Shown here piece after piece: positions 1 to 10,014 of a stretch of DNA of 64,000 nt (position 1 is its first letter; every line of letters begins with the position of its first letter). Under the pieces are notes generated by a model that saw only the letters and a program-made list of their open reading frames with translations, had not been told where the DNA came from and searched no databases. The DNA lies in the NCBI RefSeq assembly GCF_005889735.1, contig NZ_VCKY01000014.1, positions 20,441 to 84,440 on the forward strand. Direction: 5' to 3'. The position numbers were made by a program, and so were the translations under genes. The stretch comes from Nonomuraea turkmeniaca. GTDB taxonomy: Bacteria; Actinomycetota; Actinomycetes; Streptosporangiales; Streptosporangiaceae.

Positions 1-909
1 GCGCCGAGCGTGCCGCTGCTGGTGCCGGTCCTGCTGGTGTTCGGGGTGGCGGTCGGCGCGGTGGACGCGGGCATGAACATGCAGGGTGTCGCGGTCGAGC
101 GCAGGTACGGCATGCAGGTGCTGAACGGCTTCCACTGCGTGTGGAGCGTGTTCAGCCTGGCGGGGGCGCTGTGGGCGTCGGTCGCCGCCGATCTGCCGCT
201 GCCGGTCGTCATGGCGGTCCCCATGGTCTTCGCGGTGGCGGGCTCGCTCTACGCCGGGCGGGACCTGTGCACGATTCAGGAGGAGAAGGTCGAGAGCACG
301 ACCTCCCGGGCCGAGGGCAGATTCCCATGGCGGCCGATCCTCCCGCTCTGCCTGGCCATGGCCTTCCTGTACATCGGCGACGCAGCCGTCTCCAACTTCA
401 ACACCCTGTTCATGAAGGACGTCCTGGCGGCGGGACCGCAGGTCATCCCGCTGGCCTACGCGGCGTACCAGGCCACCACGCTGGCCGTCCGGCTCGGCGG
501 CGACGTCGCGGCCAGGCGATACGGCCCCGCCGCCATCGTCAGGATCGGCGGGGTGATCGCCACGCTCGGCTTCCTGGGCGTCGTGCTGGCCCCGAACCAG
601 CCACTCGGCATCATCGCGTTCGGCCTCACGGGGATGGGGCTCGCGGTGGTGGCGCCGCAGTCGTTCTCGGCGGCCGGCAAGCTCGACCCGGCCGGGACCG
701 GAGTGGCCATCGCCAGGGTGAACCTCTTCAACTACGTCGGCTTCATCGTGGGCGCGGCGCTGGTGGGCGGCATCGCGGACGCCACGGACATGCGGATGGC
801 GTTCATCGCCCCGCTGGTGTTGTCCGCCGCCATCATCGTGCTGGCGCCGGGATTCCAGCCAAAGAGCTTGCAGCCGAAGCAGGCCGCGGAGCCGTACCAC
901 AAGCCCTGA
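1..909 (+). CDS. MFS transporter, C-terminal part (cut by window edge)
   Basis: The reading frame is open from the first base, so the gene begins upstream and about 302 residues are visible. The protein is strongly hydrophobic, with roughly eight membrane spans. Polar loops such as RYGMQVLNGFH and the central charged loop after RDLCTIQEEK fit the middle loop of a 12-TM major facilitator. Small-residue-rich helices (GLTGMGLAVVAPQ, GFIVGAALVGGIAD) are typical of MFS sugar/drug permeases. Substrate cannot be inferred. It converges on ychF with only a short gap, and I see no obvious terminator there. Confidence 0.8.
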   Translation, partial: APSVPLLVPVLLVFGVAVGAVDAGMNMQGVAVERRYGMQVLNGFHCVWSVFSLAGALWASVAADLPLPVVMAVPMVFAVAGSLYAGRDLCTIQEEKVESTTSRAEGRFPWRPILPLCLAMAFLYIGDAAVSNFNTLFMKDVLAAGPQVIPLAYAAYQATTLAVRLGGDVAARRYGPAAIVRIGGVIATLGFLGVVLAPNQPLGIIAFGLTGMGLAVVAPQSFSAAGKLDPAGTGVAIARVNLFNYVGFIVGAALVGGIADATDMRMAFIAPLVLSAAIIVLAPGFQPKSLQPKQAAEPYHKP

Positions 910-934
910 TCGGGCGCCCGGCCGCCGGCCGCGG

Positions 935-2011
<1,077 letters not shown>

Positions 2012-2090
2012 GGAGCTCAAGTTTACGTGCTCGGCGTAACGAGCGTGTCGGGCGGGAACGGCGTGCCGAAGTCCTGCAATCATCGATGGA

Positions 2091-3347
2091 GTGGACGTGG
2101 TCGCGCTTCTCATCGGTCTCGCCGTCGGTCTCCTCATCGGGTTCCTGGTGGCCAGGACGCGGGCTGCGGTGCGGGTGGCCGAGGCCGACGCGCGGGCCAA
2201 GAGCGCCGCGGAAAAGCTCGTCTACGTCGAAGAGCAGCTGGCCGAGCGCTTCCAGGCGCTGTCCACGCGCGCGCTCGACGTCAACAACGTACGTTTCCTC
2301 GAGCTGGCCGAGACCAGGCTGGCCGCCAGCCGCGCGGAGGCCACGGGTGACCTCGAGCAGCGCAAGCAGGCCGTCGAGCACCTGGTCGAGCCGCTGAAGG
2401 ACGCGCTCGCGCGGGTCGAGGCGCAGCTGCGTGACACCGAGTCGGGGCAGCGCGCGGCGCGGGCGGAGCTGGCCAAGCAGATGGAGTTCGTCCGCCAGAG
2501 CCACGAGCAGTTGCGGTCCCAGACCACCGCCCTGGTCAGGGCCCTGCAGCGGCCGGAGGCCCGCGGCCGGTGGGGCGAGCTGCAGCTGCGCAGGGTCGCC
2601 GAGATCGCCGGCATGCAGCGCTTCTGCGACTTCGACGAGCAGGTCACGGAGGGCTCCATGCGGCCCGACATGGTCGTGCGGCTCGCGGGCGGCAAGAACA
2701 TCGTGATCGACTCCAAGGTCTCGCTGGCGGCCTACCTGGAGGCCGCGGAGGCGTCGGACGAGTCGCTGGCCACGGTCCGGCTCGACGCGCACGCCAGGCA
2801 CGTGCGCGAGCACATCGACAGGCTGGCCGCCAAGGCCTACTGGCAGGCGTTCAACCCGTCGCCGGAGTTCGTGGTGCTGTTCATCCCCGGCGAGGCGTTC
2901 CTGGCGCCGGCGCTCGAACGCGATCCCGGGCTGCTGGAGTACGCCATGGCGCGGCGCGTGCACATCGCCACGCCGACGACGCTGATCACGATGTTGCGCA
3001 CCGCCCACTACGCCTGGCAGCAGGCCGCGCTGAGCGAGAACGCGCGGGCGGTGTTCGAGCTGGGCAAGGAGCTCTACGAGCGGCTGTCGTCGCTGGGCAG
3101 GAACGTCGACGCGCTGGGCAAGGCGTTGACCCGTGCCGTGGAGGCGTACAACAAGTCGGTCGGATCGCTCGAAAGCCGCGTCCTGGTCACGGCGCGCAAG
3201 CTACACGATCTGGGCGTGGTGGACGGCGATCTCGACGCCCCCGAGATGCTCGACGGGCTCCCGAGACCCCTGTCATCCCCCGAACTACTCGAAACGTCGC
3301 CTCTGCTTTCGGGCTCGAACGGTAAGTTGGCTCACGGGTCGCAGTAA
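2091..3347 (+). CDS. rmuC: DNA recombination protein RmuC
   Basis: 418 aa from GTG 2091. One N-terminal membrane segment (residues ~3-22) is followed by a long charged coiled coil (~25-160). The RmuC nuclease-fold domain then shows GRWGELQLRRVAEIAGM, RPDMVVRLAGGKNIVIDSKV (the D...DxK-type catalytic strand) and HVREHIDRLAAKAYW. RmuC limits inversions and rearrangements at repeats in E. coli; the biochemistry is not settled. It lies divergent to ychF with an 80-bp gap, a neighbourhood common in actinobacteria. Confidence 0.93.
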   Translation: MDVVALLIGLAVGLLIGFLVARTRAAVRVAEADARAKSAAEKLVYVEEQLAERFQALSTRALDVNNVRFLELAETRLAASRAEATGDLEQRKQAVEHLVEPLKDALARVEAQLRDTESGQRAARAELAKQMEFVRQSHEQLRSQTTALVRALQRPEARGRWGELQLRRVAEIAGMQRFCDFDEQVTEGSMRPDMVVRLAGGKNIVIDSKVSLAAYLEAAEASDESLATVRLDAHARHVREHIDRLAAKAYWQAFNPSPEFVVLFIPGEAFLAPALERDPGLLEYAMARRVHIATPTTLITMLRTAHYAWQQAALSENARAVFELGKELYERLSSLGRNVDALGKALTRAVEAYNKSVGSLESRVLVTARKLHDLGVVDGDLDAPEMLDGLPRPLSSPELLETSPLLSGSNGKLAHGSQ

Positions 3348-3372
3348 ACGGGGCCAGAATGGGGGCGGTCCA

Positions 3373-3882
3373 GTGGGGGAGAAAGGCAGGCGTTCGGCTG
3401 TCAGGCTGACGGCACGCGGTGCCATCGCGCTCGCCCTGGTCGCCACGCTGGCGGGCTACGTGCTGGGGGCGCTGATCGACGTCCAGGAGGTGGTGGGCGC
3501 GGCCTTCGTCCTGGCCAGCCTGCTGGGGGTGCTCCTGGTCAACCGGCGTGAGCTGCTGTCGCTGGTGGTGACGCCGCCGCTGGTGTTCTTCTGCGCCACG
3601 TTGTTCGTCGAGCTCGGGCGGGCGTTCGGCTCGGTCTCGATCGTGCAGTCTCTGGCGCTCGGTCTCTACACGTCGCTGACGCGGGGCGCGCCGTGGTTGT
3701 TCGCCGGCTCGGCCATCGTGCTGGGCGTGGCGTGGCGGCGTGGGCTCCGGGACAACGTACGTGACCTGCGGGAGGAGCTGAAGGCGGGCGCGGAGGTGCC
3801 GCGCCCGCGCCAGCCGTTCGTGCCCGAGCCCGAGGGCTACTTCGAGCCCAAGGTGTACGGGACGCCGCGCGGTGAGGACTAG
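3373..3882 (+). CDS. DUF6542-type small membrane protein
   Basis: 169 aa from GTG 3373. The in-frame reading upstream overlaps rmuC and looks non-coding. Four predicted hydrophobic spans: IALALVATLAGYVLGALI, AAFVLASLLGVLLV, LVVTPPLVFFCATLFVEL and the WLFAGSAIVLGVAW region. A cytoplasmic tail rich in Pro and Glu follows. This matches the actinobacterial DUF6542 family, which usually sits between rmuC and ispH/ychF and has no assigned function. It begins 25 bp after rmuC and is probably cotranscribed. Confidence 0.75.
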   Translation: MGEKGRRSAVRLTARGAIALALVATLAGYVLGALIDVQEVVGAAFVLASLLGVLLVNRRELLSLVVTPPLVFFCATLFVELGRAFGSVSIVQSLALGLYTSLTRGAPWLFAGSAIVLGVAWRRGLRDNVRDLREELKAGAEVPRPRQPFVPEPEGYFEPKVYGTPRGED

Positions 3883-3911
3883 CCGCGCGGCGAGGACCAG
3901 TCGCTCAGTCG

Positions 3912-4880
3912 CTAAGAGACGATCCTGAGGTCCTTGCGCAGCTCGTGCGGCAGGGCGAAACGCATGCTCTCCTGCACCGGCTCGACCTCGGTCACGTCGC
4001 CGAACCCGTGCTCGGCCAGGTGTGCGAGCACCTCCTCGACCAGCTCTTCGGGGACCGAGGCGCCGCTGGTCACGCCGACCGTGGTGACACCCTCCAGCCA
4101 CTCGTCGCGGATGAAGCCCGCGTTGTCGACCAGGTAGGAGGCGTCGGCGCCGTAGTCCTTGGCCACCTCGACCAGGCGCTTGGAGTTGGAGGAGTTCTCC
4201 GAGCCCACCACGATCACCAGCTGCGCCTCGGCGGCGATCTCCTTGACCGCGATCTGCCGGTTCTGGGTGGCGTAGCAGATGTCGTCGCTCGGCGGGTCGA
4301 TCAGGTTGGGGAAGCGCTCCTTGAGCTTGGCCACGGTCTCGGTGGTCTCGTCGACCGACAGCGTGGTCTGCGACAACCAGATCAGCTTGCTCGGGTCCTT
4401 CACCTGGACCTGGCCGACCGAGTCGAGCCCGTCGACGAGCTGGATGTGCTCGGGGGCCTCACCGGAGGTGCCCTCGACCTCCTCGTGGCCTTCGTGCCCG
4501 ATCAGCAGGATCTCGTAGTCCTGGCCCGCGAACCGCTTGGCCTCGTTGTGCACCTTCGTGACCAGCGGGCAGGTGGCGTCGATGGTGCGTAGATTGCGCT
4601 GCTTCGCCTCGATATGCACGGCCGGTGAGACGCCATGGGCGGAGAAGACCACGATCGCGCCCTCGGGGACCTCCTCGGTCTCCTCGACGAAGATGGCGCC
4701 CCTGGCCTCGAGTGTCTTGACGACGTGGGTGTTGTGGACGATCTGCTTGCGTACGTAGATCGGGGCGCCGTACTGCTCCAGAGCCTTCTCGACCGCTACC
4801 ACGGCTCGATCGACTCCGGCACAGTAGCCCCGTGGCTTGGCTACGAGGACTCGGCGGGAAGTGGGGGTCTGGGGCTCCAT
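3912..4880 (-). CDS. ispH: 4-hydroxy-3-methylbut-2-enyl diphosphate reductase
   Basis: Last enzyme of the MEP isoprenoid pathway, reducing HMBPP to IPP and DMAPP with a [4Fe-4S] cluster. The three cluster cysteines are visible in [10 protein letters not shown] (N-terminus), [12 protein letters not shown] (middle) and ICYATQNRQ (C-terminal third). The substrate-binding [16 protein letters not shown] and [12 protein letters not shown] motifs are present. I chose ATG 4880 (322 aa), which has a GAAAG purine run just upstream; ATG 4907 would add nine residues. It is divergent from the lipid-droplet-type gene. Confidence 0.95.
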   Translation of the reverse strand: MEPQTPTSRRVLVAKPRGYCAGVDRAVVAVEKALEQYGAPIYVRKQIVHNTHVVKTLEARGAIFVEETEEVPEGAIVVFSAHGVSPAVHIEAKQRNLRTIDATCPLVTKVHNEAKRFAGQDYEILLIGHEGHEEVEGTSGEAPEHIQLVDGLDSVGQVQVKDPSKLIWLSQTTLSVDETTETVAKLKERFPNLIDPPSDDICYATQNRQIAVKEIAAEAQLVIVVGSENSSNSKRLVEVAKDYGADASYLVDNAGFIRDEWLEGVTTVGVTSGASVPEELVEEVLAHLAEHGFGDVTEVEPVQESMRFALPHELRKDLRIVS

Positions 4881-4979
4881 ACTTTCTATGCTACGTGGAG
4901 CGGCCATCAGGCCCGCGCGTGCGTGGTCGTCCGCGGTTTGCCAGACTGGCCGTCCCATACAACCTCCCAGGGAGACGTC

Positions 4980-5957
4980 ATGTCCCTCAGCGACGTGATA
5001 CGCAACATCGCCAAAACCGTCACCAACAAGGACGAGCTGAAGGAGAAGGCCAAGGACCTTCCGCTCATGCTCGTCCAGTCCACGCTCAGCGCCGCAGGTC
5101 AGGCGCTGCTGCTGGTGGACCGGGTGAAGAACTCGATCAAGGGCCTCGGCAACAAGGAGGAGCGCGAGGAGGAGCAGATTTCCCGTACCTCCGCCGCCGA
5201 CCAGGTGGCCGCGCCCGCGGACGAGGACAAGCCCGCCCGCAAGGAGCCGGTCATCTTCTCGCCGCGGCCCGGTGCCGCCGAGCCGAACGGCGTCGCCAAG
5301 ACCAAGCCCGACCCGGTCATCTTCGCGCCGGCGGGCAAGGAGGAGCCGGTCGCCACCGCGGAGCCCGAGGCTCCTGCCGCCGAGCCCGAGGTCCCTGCCC
5401 AGCCGGCCGCCAAGACCGAGACGGCGCCCAAGCCGGTCGCCAAGACGGAAGCCGCCCCCGAGCCGGTCGCCGAGACGGAGGCGGCCTCCAAGCCCGCTAC
5501 CAAGACGGAGGCGGCCTCCAAGCCCGCTACCAAGACGGAGACGGCCTCCAAGCCCGCTACCAAGACGGAGACGGCCTCCAAGCCCGCTACCAAGACGAAG
5601 GCGGCCTCCAAGCCCGCCGCCAAGACGAAGGTCGTGGACGAGCCCGCCCCTGCAGCTGAGCCGAAGGCCGCTCCCGCCGCGCCCAAGGCCGTCGCCGAGC
5701 CCGCCGTCGAGGCGCCCGCCGCTCCGGAGGCCGTGGCGGAGCCGGTGGTCGCGGAAGCGCCTGAGCAGGCCGCCAAGCCGACCGAGCCGCTGCCCGGGTA
5801 CGACGAGATGACCGTCGCCTCGCTGCGCGCCAGGATGCGCGGCAAGACCGCCGAGCAGATCGGCGACTTCCTGGCCTACGAGCGAGCCACGCAGGGGCGT
5901 CCCGAGGTGGTGCGGATGTTCGAGAACCGCCTCGCCAAGCTGCAGGCCGGAGAGTAG
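4980..5957 (+). CDS. Lipid-droplet-associated-type protein with Pro/Ala/Lys repeats
   Basis: 325 aa from ATG 4980 with a GGGAGA ribosome site. The N-terminus (residues 1-55) is an amphipathic helical region ([20 protein letters not shown], then [19 protein letters not shown]). The middle is low complexity, EPV/KTE/KPA-rich, with a 30-bp unit repeated four to five times (5481-5630). The C-terminus is a compact helical module ([20 protein letters not shown]...), resembling a SAP/Rho-N type fold. Proteins beside xseA with this layout are annotated as lipid-droplet-associated (MLDS-like) in Streptomyces and Rhodococcus. That assignment is by recall of family and position, not a search. Confidence 0.65.
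   Translation: MSLSDVIRNIAKTVTNKDELKEKAKDLPLMLVQSTLSAAGQALLLVDRVKNSIKGLGNKEEREEEQISRTSAADQVAAPADEDKPARKEPVIFSPRPGAAEPNGVAKTKPDPVIFAPAGKEEPVATAEPEAPAAEPEVPAQPAAKTETAPKPVAKTEAAPEPVAETEAASKPATKTEAASKPATKTETASKPATKTETASKPATKTKAASKPAAKTKVVDEPAPAAEPKAAPAAPKAVAEPAVEAPAAPEAVAEPVVAEAPEQAAKPTEPLPGYDEMTVASLRARMRGKTAEQIGDFLAYERATQGRPEVVRMFENRLAKLQAGE
5481..5630 (+). repeat. 30-bp in-frame tandem repeat ([10 protein letters not shown] unit)
   Basis: Units start at 5481, 5511, 5541 and 5571 and differ at one or two bases, with a more diverged fifth unit at 5601. Each encodes ten residues of the type [10 protein letters not shown]. Length variation between strains is likely because the copies are nearly identical at DNA level. 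Confidence 0.9.
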
Positions 5958-5983
5958 TCGGAGCGAGCCCGTAGTCTTCCGCC

Positions 5984-7195
5984 ATGACCGAGAAGACCTC
6001 GCCCGAGTCCCCCCTTCCGATCCGCACGGTCCTGCAGATGGTGGGCGGCTGGATCGGCAGACTCGGCATGGTCTGGGTCGAGGGCCAGATCACCGATCTG
6101 AGCGCCCGCGGCGGCACGGTGTTCCTGACCCTGCGCGACCCGGTCGCCAACGTGTCCGCCAGGGTCACCGCTCCGCGCGGCGTCTACGAGGCGGCGGTGC
6201 CGCGACCGGTCGACGGCGCCAAAGTCGTCATGCAGGTGAAGCCGGACTTCTGGGTCAACAAGGGCTCGTTCGCCTTCACCGCGCTGGAGATCCGCCCGGT
6301 CGGCGTGGGCGAGCTGCTGGCCAGGCTGGAGCGGCTCAGGCAGCTGCTGGCCGCCGAAGGGCTCTTCAGCGCCGACAGGAAACGGCGGCTGCCGTTCCTG
6401 CCGGGCACGATCGGGCTCATCTGCGGCCGCGACTCCGCGGCCGAGCGCGACGTGCTGGAAAACTCCCGCCGGCGCTGGCCCGCCGTGCGGTTCAAGGTCG
6501 AGGAAGTTGCCGTCCAGGGACCCTACGCGGTGGGCGAGGTGACCGAGGCGCTCCGCAAGCTGGACGCGGACACCGAGGTCGACGTGATCGTCGTCGCCCG
6601 CGGCGGCGGCTCTCTGGAGGACCTCCTGCCGTTCTCCGACGAGACGCTCGTCCGCACGGTGGCCGCCTGCCGCACGCCCGTCGTGAGCGCGATCGGCCAC
6701 GAGCAGGACAGCCCGCTGCTCGACATGGTGGCGGACGTACGCGCGTCCACCCCCACCGACGCCGCCAAGAAGGTCGTGCCCGACGTGGGTGAGCAGCTGA
6801 CGCTGGTGCGCCAGCTGCGCGACCGGGGGCGCAGGGTGGTGAGTGGCTGGCTCGACCGCGAGATGTCCTGGCTGACGTCCGTACGCTCGCGGCCCTCGCT
6901 GGCCGATCCCGTACGCGAGCTCGAGCGCAGGGCCGAGCAGGTCGAGTCGCTGCGCGACCGGGGCAGGCGCTCGTTGTCCGGCTCGCTCGACCGGGCCGCG
7001 GACGACCTGGTCCACCTGCGGGCCCGCCTGATCGCGCTGTCCCCGGCGGCCACTCTGGAGCGCGGGTACGCCATCGTCCAGCACCCGTCGGGTGAGGTGG
7101 TGCGCCTGGCCAAGGACGTGGCGCCCGGCTCGCCGCTGACGATCCGCCTGTCCGACGACAGACTGAACGTTCGGGTGGAAAACGAGGGCACATAG
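5984..7195 (+). CDS. xseA: Exodeoxyribonuclease VII large subunit
   Basis: 403 aa from ATG 5984. The N-terminal OB-fold is at residues ~15-105 ([24 protein letters not shown]). The XseA catalytic domain follows, with [46 protein letters not shown] and [26 protein letters not shown], all hallmark motifs. A C-terminal coiled coil has paired ERR...DRGRR repeats. With XseB it degrades single-stranded DNA to oligonucleotides. Unusually, xseB is not adjacent but lies 1.7 kb downstream on the opposite strand. Confidence 0.96.
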   Translation: MTEKTSPESPLPIRTVLQMVGGWIGRLGMVWVEGQITDLSARGGTVFLTLRDPVANVSARVTAPRGVYEAAVPRPVDGAKVVMQVKPDFWVNKGSFAFTALEIRPVGVGELLARLERLRQLLAAEGLFSADRKRRLPFLPGTIGLICGRDSAAERDVLENSRRRWPAVRFKVEEVAVQGPYAVGEVTEALRKLDADTEVDVIVVARGGGSLEDLLPFSDETLVRTVAACRTPVVSAIGHEQDSPLLDMVADVRASTPTDAAKKVVPDVGEQLTLVRQLRDRGRRVVSGWLDREMSWLTSVRSRPSLADPVRELERRAEQVESLRDRGRRSLSGSLDRAADDLVHLRARLIALSPAATLERGYAIVQHPSGEVVRLAKDVAPGSPLTIRLSDDRLNVRVENEGT

Positions 7196-7220
7196 CAGGT
7201 TCGAGGTCTACGTTCGGGAC

Positions 7221-7577
7221 ATGAGAGGACTCGTGCAGGTCGCCCAGCACGCCGACGACCTCGACAGGGCCACGGCTTTCTACCGCGAAGTGCTCGGCCT
7301 GCGGCACATCGCCACCTACCGGCCGCCTGGGCTGGCCTTCTTCGACCTTGACGGCGTACGCCTGCTGATCGAGAAGAGCGCGCACTCGGCGGTGCTCTAC
7401 CTGGCCTCCGACGACCTCGAGGCGGATGTGGCCCGGCTGCGTGCCCACGACGTCGCGATCGTCGAGGAGCCGCATCTGATCTTCACCGACGACGGCACGT
7501 TCGACACGCCGGGCAGGGAGATCCGCATGGCCGCGTTCAAGGACTCCGAGGGCAACCTGCTCTGCCTCATGACCTGA
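7221..7577 (+). CDS. VOC (glyoxalase/bleomycin-resistance fold) protein
   Basis: 118 aa from ATG 7221. A single VOC domain with paired beta-alpha-beta units: VAQHADDLDRATAFYREVLGL at the start and FKDSEGNLLCLMT at the end. The metal-site pattern has a His near the N-terminus (QHA) and a terminal Glu in SEGN. Probably a small metal-dependent enzyme or a resistance/sequestration protein; substrate unknown. It starts 25 bp after xseA and may be cotranscribed. Confidence 0.85.
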   Translation: MRGLVQVAQHADDLDRATAFYREVLGLRHIATYRPPGLAFFDLDGVRLLIEKSAHSAVLYLASDDLEADVARLRAHDVAIVEEPHLIFTDDGTFDTPGREIRMAAFKDSEGNLLCLMT

Positions 7578-7624
7578 GCCCCGCATGCGGCAGACGGCCG
7601 CGGCGGCGCTGTCGGGCGGGAGCC

Positions 7625-8227
7625 CTACACGCGGGTGACGGCCGCGGCGAGTGCCGTCAGTCCGGACTTGATCGCCTCGATCGTCATGCCGCGTTCCTCG
7701 GTCTGCAGGGCGATCAGGCGGGCGTTGATCGGCGCGAGCAGCGCGTCGGCCAGGAACGGCGCGTCGGCGTCCGGGCGGGCCTCGGCGAGCAGCGTGGCCA
7801 GGTGGATGTGGTGCACCCGGTAAGGCCCGCTGAACCCGCCCTTCTTGCCGCCCTGCTCCAGCAGCAGGAACAGCTCCTGCTGCGCCGCGATGCGATCGAC
7901 CAGCGCGTGCAGGAACGCCGTGACCCGCTCGCCGGCCGGGGCCCCGGGCCCGAGCGGTGGCGGGCCGGCGAAGAACGCCGACTGGAAGCGCCGTTCCCGC
8001 TCGTCGAGGAGCGCGAAGACCAGCCCGTTCCGGTCGCCGAAGCGCCGGTAGACGGTGCCCACGCCGACGCCCGCCACGCGGGCCACCTCGTCGAGCGACA
8101 GGTCGCCGGCGCCGCGCTCGGCGATCATCCGGGACGCCACATCGATGATCTTTTGGCGGTTGCGCGCGGCGTCGGCCCGTTCCGGCTGGGGCTGCCCGAT
8201 CAGGGGCAACTGTCGACGTTCGGGCAC
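7625..8227 (-). CDS. TetR family regulator, divergent from the oxidoreductase gene
   Basis: 200 aa from GTG 8227. The N-terminal helix-turn-helix is clear: RQKIIDVASRMIAERGAGDL, then LDEVARVAGVGVGTVYRRFG. The C-terminal ligand domain is helical with no recognisable ligand class. It is divergent from the deazaflavin-type gene at 8310. The 82-bp gap holds two copies of an AACCGGAG/CTCCGGTT palindrome (8248-8295), a plausible operator pair controlling both genes. Confidence 0.9.
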   Translation of the reverse strand: MPERRQLPLIGQPQPERADAARNRQKIIDVASRMIAERGAGDLSLDEVARVAGVGVGTVYRRFGDRNGLVFALLDERERRFQSAFFAGPPPLGPGAPAGERVTAFLHALVDRIAAQQELFLLLEQGGKKGGFSGPYRVHHIHLATLLAEARPDADAPFLADALLAPINARLIALQTEERGMTIEAIKSGLTALAAAVTRV

Positions 8228-8247
8228 GGGTGGAGCATACAGGTTGT

Positions 8248-8295
8248 AACCGGAGGCTTCTCCGGTTAATCTCCAAACCGGAGAACTCTCCGAGT
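8248..8295. promoter_or_regulatory. Tandem TetR operator palindromes
   Basis: Site 1 (8248-8267) is a perfect inverted repeat AACCGGAG-gctt-CTCCGGTT. Site 2 (8276-8295) is AACCGGAG-aact-CTCCGAGT, with one intact arm and one two-mismatch arm. Starts are 28 bp apart. Both lie between the divergent starts at 8227 and 8310, so a bound regulator could cover both promoters. The link to the adjacent TetR protein is inference. Confidence 0.8.
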
Positions 8296-8309
8296 CTGAG
8301 GAGCCGAGA

Positions 8310-8723
8310 ATGCCCAACGAGTTCAACCAGCAGATCATTGATGAGTTCCGGGCCAATGAAGGCCGGGTCGGCGGCATGTTCGAAGGCTCGCCACTGGTGC
8401 TGCTCACCACGACTGGAGCCAAGAGCGGCCGGGCGGTCACCACGCCGGTGATGTATCTCATGGACGGCGAGCGCTACGTCGTCATCGCCTCCAACGCCGG
8501 GGCGGACAACCATCCCGCCTGGTACCACAATCTGCTGGCCACGCCCGAGGCCACCGTGGAGGTCGGCACCGAGACGTTCGAGGCCAAGGCGGCCTTCATC
8601 GAGGGTGAGGAGCGCGACCGGCTCTACGCCAGGATGGTGGCGCAGGCGCCGGGCTTCGCCGAGTACGAGGCCAAGACCAGCCGCCGCATCCCCGTGGTGG
8701 CCCTGCTGCCCCAGGCCGCCTGA
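8310..8723 (+). CDS. Nitroreductase-family deazaflavin (F420)-dependent oxidoreductase
   Basis: 137 aa, DDN/split-barrel type. The motif set TTTGAKSGRAVTTPVMYLMDGERYVV, ASNAGADNHPAWYHNL and PEATVEVG is characteristic of the F420H2-binding family that includes Mycobacterium Ddn. These enzymes reduce quinones and nitro compounds or similar substrates at the membrane or in the cytosol. It is divergently paired with a TetR gene, so inducible expression by a substrate-like ligand is plausible. Confidence 0.9.
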   Translation: MPNEFNQQIIDEFRANEGRVGGMFEGSPLVLLTTTGAKSGRAVTTPVMYLMDGERYVVIASNAGADNHPAWYHNLLATPEATVEVGTETFEAKAAFIEGEERDRLYARMVAQAPGFAEYEAKTSRRIPVVALLPQAA

Positions 8724-8887
8724 ACGTCCCTCGCGTCAGGGCGCCCCAGGGGGTCGCGTCGTCGAGCGTGGCGTTCGCGGAGGGGCGCGTCGTCGAGCGT
8801 CGCGCGCTCGCGAGGCCGGGCCGTCGAGAGCGGCGCGCGCAAAGGGCGGGTCGTGCGCGGCGCGTGCCAGGGTGGGCCGGCGGCCGG

Positions 8888-9124
8888 TCAGAAAGGCGCG
8901 TCGTCGGCGCCTGAGGTGGGCTCGGAGCGGCGGGCCATCGCGGCGGCGAGCTTGACCCTGGCGCCCTGGAGCCACTCTTCGCAGACCGCCGCCAGCTTCT
9001 CCCCGCGCTCCCAGAGCTCGATCGACTGCTCCAGGGTGAGCCCGCCGGTCTCCAGGCGGCGCACCACCTCGGTCAACTCCTCGCGGGCCTGCTCGTATGA
9101 GGGCGCCTTCTCGTCTGCTGCCAC
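8888..9124 (-). CDS. xseB: Exodeoxyribonuclease VII small subunit
   Basis: 78 aa from GTG 9124, chosen because AGGGTGG lies five bases upstream; GTG 9130 or 9133 is possible. The core SYEQAREELTEVVRRLETGG, LTLEQSIELWERGEKLAAVC and EWLQGARVKL is the XseB helical hairpin. It binds XseA to form the ssDNA exonuclease. It is in the opposite orientation to xseA and separated from it by three unrelated genes, whereas the two are normally one operon. Confidence 0.93.
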   Translation of the reverse strand: MAADEKAPSYEQAREELTEVVRRLETGGLTLEQSIELWERGEKLAAVCEEWLQGARVKLAAAMARRSEPTSGADDAPF

Positions 9125-9359
9125 GGTCACCACCCTAGACGGGCCGGCCGACATCCGCCGCGCGGTGTTCAATCCACTCACTCCGAGTGTTCATTCGCTA
9201 CGCTAAGTCGCCGTCGGTGGATGGCCGCGATCGCCTGCTACGGCGTCTGACTTCCAGGAGCGCTGTGATGTCTGATCCCGGGACAAATGATGCGTCAACC
9301 ACTTTGGGCCCCTACGCGTCGAATCGTCACGGCGTTCACGCTGACTCGGGAGGCCCCTC

Positions 9360-9686
9360 ATGATCCGTCGCATCATCCGGAAACGACGCCCTGCGCCCAC
9401 GCTGGCGGGCATCAGCCTGGAGGAGGAGCTCGCCCTGATCAGGGTCGAGCTCATGTACGGCCTGCGCGTCAACCGCGAGGCCTACCTCCGCAGGAAGGTG
9501 GACGAGCGCAACGAGATGACCAGCCGCATGCGGGAGAGCGACACCGCCGACATGCTGGCCGACCTGCGCGGCTCGCTCGAGCGGGCGGTACGCCCCACGG
9601 TGGTGGACCTCCAGAGCCGGACGACGGTCGTGGACCTGCAGAGCCGGCGGCAGACGCGGCCGACACAGGACCCGGAGCCCGCCTGA
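9360..9686 (+). CDS. Small conserved-looking protein of unknown function
   Basis: 108 aa from ATG 9360 with GGGAGG at the right spacing. Very basic N-terminus (IRRIIRKRRPAP), then an acidic/helical middle (LEEELALIRVELMYGLRVNREAYLRRKVDE) and a C-terminal duplication of TVVDLQSR. No membrane segment and no recognised domain. High third-position GC supports coding. No function assigned. Confidence 0.6.
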   Translation: MIRRIIRKRRPAPTLAGISLEEELALIRVELMYGLRVNREAYLRRKVDERNEMTSRMRESDTADMLADLRGSLERAVRPTVVDLQSRTTVVDLQSRRQTRPTQDPEPA

Positions 9687-10014
9687 CGCACCCCTCCGCT
9701 CGCGCCCCATGCCGAATGCGCAAGGCGTGAGAGTCCATGCCTATTTTGGTCAGGAATCCATGGCGGCCGCGCTAGGCGATATTAGGCGTTTTGCCTGGTC
9801 AAAAGCCGATTCAACCGGGAAGTGACAGGAATCGGCATCGGGGCCTGTCATCCTGCCCCGGTTTGCCGTGAGGGCGGTCATGCCTGCAGCATGGGCGTGG
9901 CTTTCCTGGAACAATGGCGGAGACCGGATAGGGTGACTACTTCACCGCGGATGATGGGGATCGGCAACGGACGACACCGCGCCAGCCGGGGGGATCGGCG
10001 CGAGCGGAGGCGTG
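9687..10014. other. 328-bp gap: leader with competing hairpins before the secretion locus
   Basis: No convincing gene. It holds an 8-bp hairpin GCCGATTC/GAATCGGC (9805-9812 with 9829-9836), a 6-bp hairpin CGGGGC/GCCCCG (9839-9844 with 9855-9860), and an alternative stem GACAGG/CCTGTC (9824-9829 with 9844-9849) that overlaps both, so the structures exclude each other. This could be a structured 5' leader for the downstream operon. It matches no riboswitch class I can recognise. Confidence 0.4.

Noticed and set aside
5481..5630. CRISPR-like array
   Set aside because: The 30-bp repeats are contiguous without spacers and encode an in-frame protein repeat. The same applies to 12541-12660 and 13620-13790.
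8724..8887. Possible small gene between the F420-type oxidoreductase and xseB
   Set aside because: Only Arg/Ala/Gly-rich readings and loosely repeated gtcgtcgagcg motifs; nothing supports coding.
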